Shown in pieces: positions 1 through 7,742 of a stretch of DNA of 9,754 nt. The translations under genes were made by a program, and so were the position numbers. Source of the DNA: Clostridia bacterium BRH_c25 (GTDB lineage Bacteria > Bacillota_A > Clostridia > Lutisporales > Lutisporaceae). The notes under the pieces were generated by a model, which saw only the letters and a program-made list of their open reading frames with translations, was not told the DNA's origin and searched no databases. The stretch's first letter is position 1, and each line of letters starts with the position of its first letter. The stretch covers positions 1-9,754 of the forward strand of contig LOES01000159.1 of NCBI GenBank assembly GCA_001515955.1. Reading direction: 5' to 3'.

Positions 1-3000
1 TATTCGCTTCTCTTTACTATATATTTTATTTCACCTATCCCTGTACCGTCAATAGCCGGTATGACCTGTTGGTCGGTATAGGTCTCATCCTGGGATATTC
101 TGTTCCCTGCCCCGTCATAGGTGTATACTGTTGTCTTGCCGGGGGCTTCCACCTTTTTAATTCTTCCTGCTTTGTCATAGGCGTATACTGTTGTTCCGTA
201 GCTGTCGGTCTTGCTCGTCTGTCTCCCCGCCCTGTCATAGGTATAGCTGTAGCCGGATATCACGCTTCCGTTTGATTTCCTGTTGGTCAGCTTCAGCAGC
301 CTGTTGTTCTTGTCATAATCATAAGCTTCTTCTGCTTCACCATCGTAGGAGATATTCTCTCTGTTGCCATTTTTGTCATAGTTATAGGTTATTGTCCTGC
401 CGTCGAAGCTTACGGTCTCCATCCTGCTGGACTTGTCGTAGGTGTATTCTGTTGTATTTCCAAGCTTGTCTGTAACTATTTTTATGTTGCCTATTTCATC
501 ATAGTCATAGCTTACCTGTGATTCTCCGTCTTTTCCGATGCCGGTGAGCCAGTTGTTTTCATTGTAGCTGTAGGTGCTTGTCCCGGTACCGTCTGTCATG
601 GTTTCCCTGTTGCCCATCACGTCATAGGTATAGGCTGCTGCATCTCCTGTGCCTTCAACCTTTTTCTCCGTCAGCAGTCCCCTGTTGTCGTAGCTGTAGC
701 TTGTCTCATTGCCGTTTCTGTCCTTCATGCTTGCTGTATTAAGGGACAGGTCATATTTGTATCCGGTTACCTGACCTTCTGCATCGGTATAGGAGAGAAG
801 CAGTCCGAAGCTTCCATAGGCATATTGCGTCAGCTTGCCTCTTCCGTCCGTCATGGTTAGCTTGTTTCCGGCCTTGTCATAGGTATACCTGGTTGCTATA
901 CCCTCTGCATCGGTTACTTTTACAAGCTTTCCTGCGCCGTCATACTCGTACAGGCTGCTGTTGCCCAGGGCATCGGTATGCTTTATGAGCTCTCCGTACT
1001 GGCTGTACTCATATTTTGCCGTCCCGCCTTCCGGGTCTGTTGCCTTTACTGCCCTTCCTGCAAGGTCATATCCGAACTCTGTTCCGTATCTGGCTTCATC
1101 GGTGCTGCCGGACAGATAGCCCTTGGCGTCTATGTCTTTTATTACATTGCCCTTCTCATCATAGACCTTCCTGTTTATTACGTCGTCATATGGATCAATT
1201 ACTTCTACTACTCTATTGAGCCTGTCATAGCTGTAGCTTATGGTATCACCCTTGGGATTTGTCTCACCGGTCTTGTTCCCCACCAGATCATACCTGTACT
1301 CGTAGGTGTAACCCCTGGCATCTGTCATGGTTTCCAGCCTGTTCATACTGTCATAGGTAAAAGTGATTTCGTCGCCCTTTTCATTTATCTCCACAGTCTT
1401 GTTTCCGGTTTCATCATAGGAGTATTGTACCGAAACGTCACTGCCGTTATATTTTCTTTCAATTCTCTCAAGCCTGTTAAGGATATCATAGCTGTAGGTT
1501 ACTGTGTATTCAGCTCTGCCTTCCGTGTCCGAACCGGAGCAGCCGTATGCCTTTGGACTGATTGCTTTTGTCCTGTTGCCCAGCAGGTCATATTCAAAGC
1601 CTGTTATAATACTGATCCTGTCATGGTATTCGCTGTCCCTCAAGCCGGACATATTGTCAATTCCTTGGGGCAGAATACTCTCTTCATTTACAAGCCGTAT
1701 GGATCTGGTCATTCTGTTTTCATTGTCGTATTCATATCTTACCATATCATAGATGCCATTTTCTCTCAGGCTTTCTGTCCCGGTAAGATTGCCGTTTCTG
1801 TCATAGTGGTATTTGATATTGCTGCCGCTGCTGTGTATCATTTCCCGGAGCAGTCCGTTGGTATAGTATGTGTAGTTGGTTATCCTCTTTGACAGAGGCT
1901 CCTTTGTGCCTGTAACTACAAGGCTTAAGATATTTCCGGTCTCATCGTAGATGTATTTTTCAATGTAATAGTGGTAATTTCCGCCGCCTATTTCTTCTAT
2001 GGGGACTCTCTTTTCAGCCAGCCGGTTGTTTCCGTCGTATTTGAGCTTTGTGATGCTTCCCATCTTATCCTTATAGGTTACCATATTGCCTGCCGGGTCA
2101 TACTTGAACTCCTGGGCCGTATCATAGGCATCCCTGATAAGCCTTTGCTTGCCAAAAGCATTGTACTCAAATACAGTTGTGTTTTCATTCTGGTCTGTCT
2201 GCTTTGTCATCCGGCCAAGTTTATCATATTGGTATTGTACAATTCCGCCATCGGCAAAGGTTATCTTAGCCAGTGTCCTGTCGGAATTATATTCAAATAC
2301 CGTTGCATTGTTCCTGGCATCGGTGGTTTTTACTACATTGTCCAGTATGTCATATTCTACAGCAGTTATATTGCCTTTTGCATTAATATTTCTTACCAGT
2401 CTGTTAAGTCCGTCATACTCATATACAGTGCCTGAGGATGAATCAATATCTCCGGTATATCTGAGGCCATCCACATCCTTTATTATGTTTCCGATGCCGT
2501 CATATTTGAGGTGTCTGAGCCCTTCTCCCTCCGGGTTGTATACTGCTGTCAGCCTGTTCATGTTATCATATTCATAGGACACACCCTTCATAGCCGCAGC
2601 AAGCTCTTCGGTATCCTCTGCCTGTCTGTACTCATTGGGGTTAATCTGCCTGGTCAGATTACCTGAAACATCATATATATACCGTGTTGTTGCCATGCCT
2701 CCCTGGGCGGCAGGTATGTGTCTTCTAACCAGCCAGTTAAGCCGGTCATACTCATAGGTAGTGGATATGTTCCGTGCATTTTTCTCTTCAATGAGATTCC
2801 CACGCAAATCATAGATGTATGCCGTCTTGTTTTCAAGAGCATCAGTCTTTTGCGTAAGCCGCTTGTCCATATCATAGATATAGCGGGCGGCATTTCCCAT
2901 CACATCAGTCCGGGATTTCAGCGCCCCGTTGTTATAGTAACCGTAGCTTACAGCCGACTGTATGCTGCTTTTATATTCAGGATCAAACTTTGTCTTAGCC

Positions 3001-6000
3001 AGGTATGAGGAGTCGATTGCAGCGCTTTCGACCAAGGTAATATCTTCTGTAAGCCGGGATAACAGGTCATATTTGTAGCGCTTTATATCATATTTGCCCT
3101 CTGCTGTCTTTGCTTTGGTTACAGACAGATTACCCCTGGGGTCATATTCATTTATTGTTTCTCTGCCGTAAGGCCCTGTAACCTTTGTAAGCCTCGAAGC
3201 CTTGTCGTAGGCATAGGCAGTCCCGTCCCCTGCAGATTCATAGCTTTCAGAAAGACCTGCCGTTAAAGGCTCCTTATACCCGAAGGTCTCTCTGGATAAT
3301 ATATTTCCGGCTTCGTCAAAAGTATTTCTTATGACTCTGTACAAGATATACTGATCGTCTTCACTCACATATTCCTTGACAGCCGTGACATTCTGTGCAG
3401 GGTCATACTCAAAGTACTTCCTGTTGCCCATCCTGTCCACACTTTCGGTAACCTTCCCCAGGTTGTTGTATTCGAAGCTTTCCGAGGTTCCGTCAGGGTA
3501 TTCCTGCTTATATGGGCTTCCAAATACATTCATGTATTTCTTTGATACATTCCCTGCCCTGTCGGTAAATATCAGCTCAAACTTCCCTGTAAGATCATAG
3601 CTGTAAGTCTCGGTAAATCCGTCGGGGTATGCTTTCTCTTTCAGCAGACCGTTCAGCAGGTATGTGTTCCGGGTTATGTTTCCGTAGGCATCTTCTTCTG
3701 TGAGGACATTTCCTGCACCATCATAAGTATACTTTTTGGTATGCTTGCTGTCTGCATTCTCTGAATTATACTTTGCTGTCTCAGCAGAAATATATCCCGT
3801 CACACGGTTCAGTACATCATATTCATAGGTCTCACCGGCTGAAGAAGCCGGATCACTGCTGTTAAAGCCTTCGCCGTCAACCTGCTTGATCACATTACCT
3901 CTTCCGTCATATTCGCGGTAGGATATCACAAAGCTTGTATCACCATCCTTAGCAGTGGATTTTACAGGCCTGTTCAACGCATCATATTCAGTCTCTATGC
4001 ATGGAAGTGTATTGATGATATCCGGCTTGTTTATTTCTGCTGCAACAGAGTAATATCTCGGGTCTATTTCTTTTATCCTGTTCTTTTCTCCATCATAAAC
4101 AAACCGGCTGGTATTGCCCGTTTCATCTGTCAATCTTATCATGTTGCCCATACCATCGTATTCCGAGGTCTTTGTACATACTATTCCCTGCTTGCTGAGG
4201 GCTTCGATTTTTATCAATCCCCTTTTGTCATATGTGTAAGATCTTGTTTTCCTGCTTCCATCCGCTTTATAGGGCTCTACTTTCCCGGTCATTCTGTTTC
4301 TATAGTCATAGGAGTAGTCTGTTACATAGTAACTGCCGTCATTGAAAGCTTCCTTTTCAAGCAGATTTCCCACCAGATCGTAGGTATACTTAGTCTTGTA
4401 ATTGCCTCTCTCCATTCCGCCCTGGTCTTGTATGAAGCCTTCTTCCGCAACAACTCTCCCCTCATAGTCGTAGGCATAGCTCCCTCTGATATATCTTGCT
4501 TCTGCCTGGTCTATGTACTCGGTCTCCTGCAGCTTGTTGCCGTTCTTGTCATATTGGAAATTGGTATGGCTCCTCCTGCTGTCATCTATCCTCCTGTATT
4601 CATCCGATACCCTGTTCATGACGTCATAAGCATAGGATGCCTCTGAAGATGGTTTATCCACACCGCCGGCAACAGTACCTGTTTTTATATTTGTTACATT
4701 CCCTGCATTGTCATATATGTACTTTTTATATGTGTAACCGGTATCGCCCTTCTTGTACACCTTTTCTGTGAAAAGCCTGCCGAGAGCATCATAAATATAT
4801 TCCGTTGCCTTATTCCCCGGCTCTTCTTTCCTTACCGGCTTGTCAATATTGTTGTATATGTATACCGTCTCGTTTTTCAGAGCATCAATATGCTTGACCA
4901 ACCGGCCCAGATCGTCATAAGTGAATTCTGCCGTGTTATTCTTTGAATCTGATGCCGATATCTTTTTGCCCTCATAATCGTATGCACTTCTGCTTGTGTA
5001 GTAGGTTGCATTGTCCGGAGTAATGTCTACAGCCATAAGCCTGTTCATAATGTCGTAGTGCATTCTGCTCTTATAGCCTTCTTCATCGGTAACCGTAACC
5101 AGCCTTAATGTACCCGCCTCCGTACCTGCTTCATATTTCAACTGCATAAAGGCTTTTTCTACTTTATCCTTGTCCCAGTAGGATTTCCTGGTAAGGTAAT
5201 TCTGGCTGTCGTACTCATACCTTATACTATTGCCATTGGCATCTACATCCTTTGTTTTATTGCCCTTTGAATCATATTCGGTCTTGCTTAAGACTATCCA
5301 GCTTTCTTCTTTAAATACTTTTGTTTCTACTTGATTTCCGAGTATATCGAAGTCGTATAGATATTTCGTGTCTTCAGGGTCGGTAAGCTCCTTCTGCCTA
5401 TTGGCATTCCATGTCTCAATATATTTATATTGCCATGTACCTTGATCAGGATTTGTCGTCTTTACTATCCTATGGAACATATCATATTCATAGCTTGTCC
5501 TGTTGCCTTTACCGTCAAGCTCTGCCATCACATCCCCTGTCAGGAAATTGTACACATAGTGCTTTGATATCTCAACACCGTCCAGCAGATTATATTCCCT
5601 TGTAAGGTATGCACCCTTGTGGTCTGTTCCGTCCTTGTCAATTCCATATTCATAGTGAGTTGTGTATGTGTTGTCCTGGGAATTGATAGTTTTCATTATC
5701 ATATTGCCGGCATTATCATACCGGTAATCAATGATCACAGGCTTTAAGGCACCGTCTTCCACGTGCAGTCTGTTCTCTTTAGTGATATTCCCATTATCAT
5801 CAACTGTATAGGATATCTGGCTTTTGGTATCGCTGTCCCTGTTCCAGGTCTTCAGTGTGGGCACATGGAACCTGTTGATGTCATAGGAATAAACAACCAT
5901 ATATTCGCTGTCGGCAGCGGGGTAGCCCTCAGCATCCCTTGAAGCCAGGGGGCCTGTATAGTTCGTCAGATTCCCGAAGGCATCATATCTGAAATTCTCG

Positions 6001-7721
6001 ATTTTTTTGACCGGCTCCCCTACTGTCTGATTATTTGTCACATTGTATATAAGCCGCTCAGTCTTCTTGGGAAGCCTCATTTCATCATGCTCTGTCGCAA
6101 TGACTTCCTTATGGTCATTGCCGTACTCTTCCTGACTGACAAGCTCATATAAGCCGTTATAGGCATACTTCACCCTGGCGCCTCTCATATCCGTTTTTTC
6201 ACTGTAAAAACGGTAGGTATCCTTCAAGTAATCATGGTCATAATCCTTATAACCCTCAAAGCCATAACCATCCGGTTCATTGGTGTAGGAATATACCATT
6301 TTATTTATTATATTTCCGGTATACCTTTCCATGAAGTTGGGTTTTGCCGCATCATAGCCGGCCTTTGCTATTTCCTGCTTTTCAAATACCTTTCGGTACT
6401 GCATGCTTCCCTTGTCGGATAATCCTTTTGTATAGGTGCTGTAAATATATTTTATCAGCTTGTTCTCTTTGGTGTGATTTATCTGTGTAATGTTTTCATA
6501 CCTGTTAAAAACGGAATAGGTCTTGCCGTTGGAATATGTAAAACCGAGATCCGGCTGTTCATACCAGTAATGATACTTTACAAGGCCGTCTACATCATAA
6601 ACTCTCTGCAGCCTTGTCCTTATCACCTGCTGTGTAGTATTGGACACAAGTACAGCGCTCTTGTCGTATTTGATTTTTTTACCGTCGGGAAGGTTGACCA
6701 CTACCTGAAACTTGCCTTCCAAGTCTCCCGAATAGGTGGTATTGGGGTTCTGGGATTCCTTCCAGCTTTCCTCCTGACTGTAATTTGCAGCCTTGATGGG
6801 CTTTACCTTGAAGGTGTAGTCCTCATTGTAGCTGAAAGTGATTACTCTGCCTACGGTATCAGTGATTTTGGATATCAGCTTCTTTTCTCTGCTTGCATTG
6901 CTTACAGTATATTTTTGAGCTGCGTATTCAAATTTTATAGTATTACCATATCTGTCGACAATCCCAAGAACTCTGCCGTCTTCAGCAAAGTATGTCTTCT
7001 TTCCTGCTCTGTCTACCATCTTATACTTGGAGGTGCCGTCAGTTTGCCCATTGGAGAATTCATCATTCTCAACCACAACAACATCAACCACAGTCTGTCC
7101 TTCTATAAAATATACCTTCTTGCCGTTCAAGCCACCGGTGATTGCCTGTTTAAGTATTTTGGTGCTGCTGTCTACCGACGAATTGGTATCTATTATAGAA
7201 CTTAGGTCCCTGAATTGGTTTACCTCTGTCAACCGGTAGGTATCTCCGCTTTCGGTATGCAGGTATTTATAGCTGCTGCCGTCTTCATTTTTCCTCAGCT
7301 CGATCATAGGGAAAGAGAACCTCATGCCTATGCCAAGGTTGTATCTGTCCTCAAAAAACGAGGAGGTGGCATCATCCGAATATATATAATCGACCCATGC
7401 TCCATTTACATATTTGACCTTCATTTCCTGTACGTTGGATATGCCGCTCTTGTATATTCTCTTTATTTCAAGATCCAGTCCGTTTTTCCCGGGAAGGAAA
7501 AAATCGGTCTGAGCCAGTGCCAGCTCTCCGCTGGCTGAGCTGATTGTCTCCTCAGATAAATTACTCCTGAGATATACCGGTGAAAACTCGGTATTGTACT
7601 GCTTTTTGGGCCCTACCAGGTTGTTCATATATTCTTCCATTGTATCTGCATGAACAAGCTGCAGCGGCATAAATGCTGCTATTATTGCAAGGACAAATAC
7701 AAGCTTCTTTAATCTATTCAA
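1..7721 (-). CDS. Giant secreted RHS/YD-repeat protein (3' end outside window)
   Basis: The frame is open from TTG 7721 to the left edge with no stop: 2573 complete codons. RHS/YD proteins form a hollow beta-cocoon that usually encloses a C-terminal polymorphic toxin; some Gram-positive members such as WapA are Sec-secreted. Residues 1-25 are a Sec signal peptide (basic NRLKK, hydrophobic core, VHA/DT). Residues about 60-575 match the usual N-terminal part, e.g. QTDFFLPGKNGLDLEIKRIY (71-90) and VDRYGNTIKFEY followed by VGRVITFSYNED. About 75 YD-type repeats follow, from Y579 to Y2535, of the form Y-x-Y-D-x-x-G-N or Y-x-Y-D-x-x-N-R, e.g. YTYDDLGRL-like units. Only three cysteines are present (C1182, C1241, C2061). 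TTG is chosen because the in-register ATG at 7726 reads Met-Asp-stop, whereas TTG is 8-9 nt from GGGAGGT and directly yields the signal peptide. The C-terminal RHS core, toxin and immunity gene are not in the window, so antibacterial function is unproven; a structural or adhesive surface role is an alternative. Confidence 0.96.
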   Translation of the reverse strand, partial: MNRLKKLVFVLAIIAAFMPLQLVHADTMEEYMNNLVGPKKQYNTEFSPVYLRSNLSEETISSASGELALAQTDFFLPGKNGLDLEIKRIYKSGISNVQEMKVKYVNGAWVDYIYSDDATSSFFEDRYNLGIGMRFSFPMIELRKNEDGSSYKYLHTESGDTYRLTEVNQFRDLSSIIDTNSSVDSSTKILKQAITGGLNGKKVYFIEGQTVVDVVVVENDEFSNGQTDGTSKYKMVDRAGKKTYFAEDGRVLGIVDRYGNTIKFEYAAQKYTVSNASREKKLISKITDTVGRVITFSYNEDYTFKVKPIKAANYSQEESWKESQNPNTTYSGDLEGKFQVVVNLPDGKKIKYDKSAVLVSNTTQQVIRTRLQRVYDVDGLVKYHYWYEQPDLGFTYSNGKTYSVFNRYENITQINHTKENKLIKYIYSTYTKGLSDKGSMQYRKVFEKQEIAKAGYDAAKPNFMERYTGNIINKMVYSYTNEPDGYGFEGYKDYDHDYLKDTYRFYSEKTDMRGARVKYAYNGLYELVSQEEYGNDHKEVIATEHDEMRLPKKTERLIYNVTNNQTVGEPVKKIENFRYDAFGNLTNYTGPLASRDAEGYPAADSEYMVVYSYDINRFHVPTLKTWNRDSDTKSQISYTVDDNGNITKENRLHVEDGALKPVIIDYRYDNAGNMIMKTINSQDNTYTTHYEYGIDKDGTDHKGAYLTREYNLLDGVEISKHYVYNFLTGDVMAELDGKGNRTSYEYDMFHRIVKTTNPDQGTWQYKYIETWNANRQKELTDPEDTKYLYDFDILGNQVETKVFKEESWIVLSKTEYDSKGNKTKDVDANGNSIRYEYDSQNYLTRKSYWDKDKVEKAFMQLKYEAGTEAGTLRLVTVTDEEGYKSRMHYDIMNRLMAVDITPDNATYYTSRSAYDYEGKKISASDSKNNTAEFTYDDLGRLVKHIDALKNETVYIYNNIDKPVRKEEPGNKATEYIYDALGRLFTEKVYKKGDTGYTYKKYIYDNAGNVTNIKTGTVAGGVDKPSSEASYAYDVMNRVSDEYRRIDDSRRSHTNFQYDKNGNKLQETEYIDQAEARYIRGSYAYDYEGRVVAEEGFIQDQGGMERGNYKTKYTYDLVGNLLEKEAFNDGSYYVTDYSYDYRNRMTGKVEPYKADGSRKTRSYTYDKRGLIKIEALSKQGIVCTKTSEYDGMGNMIRLTDETGNTSRFVYDGEKNRIKEIDPRYYSVAAEINKPDIINTLPCIETEYDALNRPVKSTAKDGDTSFVISYREYDGRGNVIKQVDGEGFNSSDPASSAGETYEYDVLNRVTGYISAETAKYNSENADSKHTKKYTYDGAGNVLTEEDAYGNITRNTYLLNGLLKEKAYPDGFTETYSYDLTGKFELIFTDRAGNVSKKYMNVFGSPYKQEYPDGTSESFEYNNLGKVTESVDRMGNRKYFEYDPAQNVTAVKEYVSEDDQYILYRVIRNTFDEAGNILSRETFGYKEPLTAGLSESYESAGDGTAYAYDKASRLTKVTGPYGRETINEYDPRGNLSVTKAKTAEGKYDIKRYKYDLLSRLTEDITLVESAAIDSSYLAKTKFDPEYKSSIQSAVSYGYYNNGALKSRTDVMGNAARYIYDMDKRLTQKTDALENKTAYIYDLRGNLIEEKNARNISTTYEYDRLNWLVRRHIPAAQGGMATTRYIYDVSGNLTRQINPNEYRQAEDTEELAAAMKGVSYEYDNMNRLTAVYNPEGEGLRHLKYDGIGNIIKDVDGLRYTGDIDSSSGTVYEYDGLNRLVRNINAKGNITAVEYDILDNVVKTTDARNNATVFEYNSDRTLAKITFADGGIVQYQYDKLGRMTKQTDQNENTTVFEYNAFGKQRLIRDAYDTAQEFKYDPAGNMVTYKDKMGSITKLKYDGNNRLAEKRVPIEEIGGGNYHYYIEKYIYDETGNILSLVVTGTKEPLSKRITNYTYYTNGLLREMIHSSGSNIKYHYDRNGNLTGTESLRENGIYDMVRYEYDNENRMTRSIRLVNEESILPQGIDNMSGLRDSEYHDRISIITGFEYDLLGNRTKAISPKAYGCSGSDTEGRAEYTVTYSYDILNRLERIERKYNGSDVSVQYSYDETGNKTVEINEKGDEITFTYDSMNRLETMTDARGYTYEYRYDLVGNKTGETNPKGDTISYSYDRLNRVVEVIDPYDDVINRKVYDEKGNVIKDIDAKGYLSGSTDEARYGTEFGYDLAGRAVKATDPEGGTAKYEYSQYGELIKHTDALGNSSLYEYDGAGKLVKVTDAEGIATRYTYDKAGNKLTMTDGRGKLTQYAYGSFGLLLSYTDAEGQVTGYKYDLSLNTASMKDRNGNETSYSYDNRGLLTEKKVEGTGDAAAYTYDVMGNRETMTDGTGTSTYSYNENNWLTGIGKDGESQVSYDYDEIGNIKIVTDKLGNTTEYTYDKSSRMETVSFDGRTITYNYDKNGNRENISYDGEAEEAYDYDKNNRLLKLTNRKSNGSVISGYSYTYDRAGRQTSKTDSYGTTVYAYDKAGRIKKVEAPGKTTVYTYDGAGNRISQDETYTDQQVIPAIDGTGIGEIKYIVKRSE
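105..5993 (-). repeat. YD-repeat array, about 75 units, protein-level repeat
   Basis: On the minus strand TAY-GAY (Tyr-Asp; seen on the plus strand as GTCATA, ATCATA, GTCGTA or ATCGTA) recurs in one frame, commonly every 60-75 nt, from the pair at 5982-5987 to the pair at 114-119. Hand counting gives about 75 units, including degenerate ones such as FEYNNLGK, NTFDEAGN and YAYGSFG. Units in the left part are the most regular (20-23 residues); towards the right there are longer inserted stretches. Apart from a few neighbours the units differ widely in DNA sequence, so the array is mostly old and held by protein selection. Confidence 0.95.
114..240 (-). repeat. Three successive 60-nt YD units with near-identical DNA
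   Basis: The plus-strand string GTCATAGG-(T/C)-GTATACTGTTGT occurs at 114-134 and again exactly 60 nt later at 174-194 with one mismatch in 21. A third, less similar copy of the GTCATAG start lies at 234. In protein these are YTYDGAGN, YAYDKAGR and YTYDRAGR at 20-residue spacing, with TTVY preceding the first two. The similarity suggests recent tandem duplication or gene conversion within the array, or at least strong local constraint. Confidence 0.7.
5988..7646 (-). other. N-terminal RHS-type region before the YD array
   Basis: Residues about 26-578 of the giant protein contain few canonical YD units. Landmarks are QTDFFLPGKNGLDLEIKRIY (71-90), then a FSFPMIELRKNEDGSSYKYL segment, then VYFIEGQTVVDVVVV. 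A first degenerate repeat pair follows (VDRYGNTIKFEY, VGRVITFSYNED). The 'LPGxxGLDL..xRxY' pattern is typical of the start of exported RHS proteins and in solved RHS structures this part helps close one end of the cocoon. After it, longer Tyr-rich stretches such as KDYDHDYLKDTYRFY appear before the regular array begins at Y579. Confidence 0.7.
7647..7721 (-). other. Sec signal peptide of the YD-repeat giant
   Basis: Residues 1-25 show the three classic regions: a basic start (NRLKK), a hydrophobic core (LVFVLAIIAAFMPL) and a short polar end with a V-H-A cleavage motif before Asp26. No lipobox cysteine follows, so type I signal peptidase cleavage is expected. The protein is thus probably exported as a free or wall-associated protein rather than loaded onto a type VI apparatus. 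Confidence 0.85.
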
Positions 7722-7726
7722 TCCAT
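7718..7726 (-). other. Two-codon ATG-GAT-TGA frame overlapping the TTG start
   Basis: On the minus strand ATGGATTGA spells Met-Asp-stop, and the stop TGA shares two bases with the TTG start of the giant protein (TTGA). The ATG is only 3 nt from GGGAGGT, closer than is usual. It may be chance, or a minimal upstream frame that modulates entry of ribosomes into the very long gene. Confidence 0.35.
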
Positions 7727-7729
7727 TAC

Positions 7730-7736
7730 ACCTCCC
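7730..7736 (-). promoter_or_regulatory. Ribosome binding site for the YD-repeat giant (TTG start)
   Basis: GGGAGGT lies just after the stop of the upstream gene, 8 nt before TTG 7721 and only 3 nt before an ATG at 7726. The ATG frame closes after two codons, and the spacing suits the TTG, so the motif decides the start. Confidence 0.85.
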
Positions 7737-7742
7737 ATCTTC

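Noticed and set aside
978..1892. Open plus-strand frame of 304 codons, hydrophobic, membrane-protein-like
   Set aside because: It is the reverse complement of the YD array. Tyr-Asp and Tyr-x-Tyr codons read backwards give Val/Ile/Tyr-rich strings, so length and hydrophobicity are by-products. It is also periodic with the array and has no credible ribosome binding site.
1..5990. CRISPR-like regular recurrence of a short string (GTCATAG-type every 60-75 nt)
   Set aside because: The repeats keep a reading frame, vary in synonymous bases and spacing, and encode the Tyr-Asp motif. They are a protein repeat and not a CRISPR array.
6474..7205. Open plus-strand frame of 243 codons
   Set aside because: Lies wholly opposite the N-terminal region of the giant gene, which is clearly coding; no supporting start signal or recognisable domain.
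7722..7742. Promoter or terminator between the 301-aa gene and the giant gene
   Set aside because: Only 20 nt separate the stop from the TTG, most of it taken by the ribosome binding site; no inverted repeat or T-run is seen.
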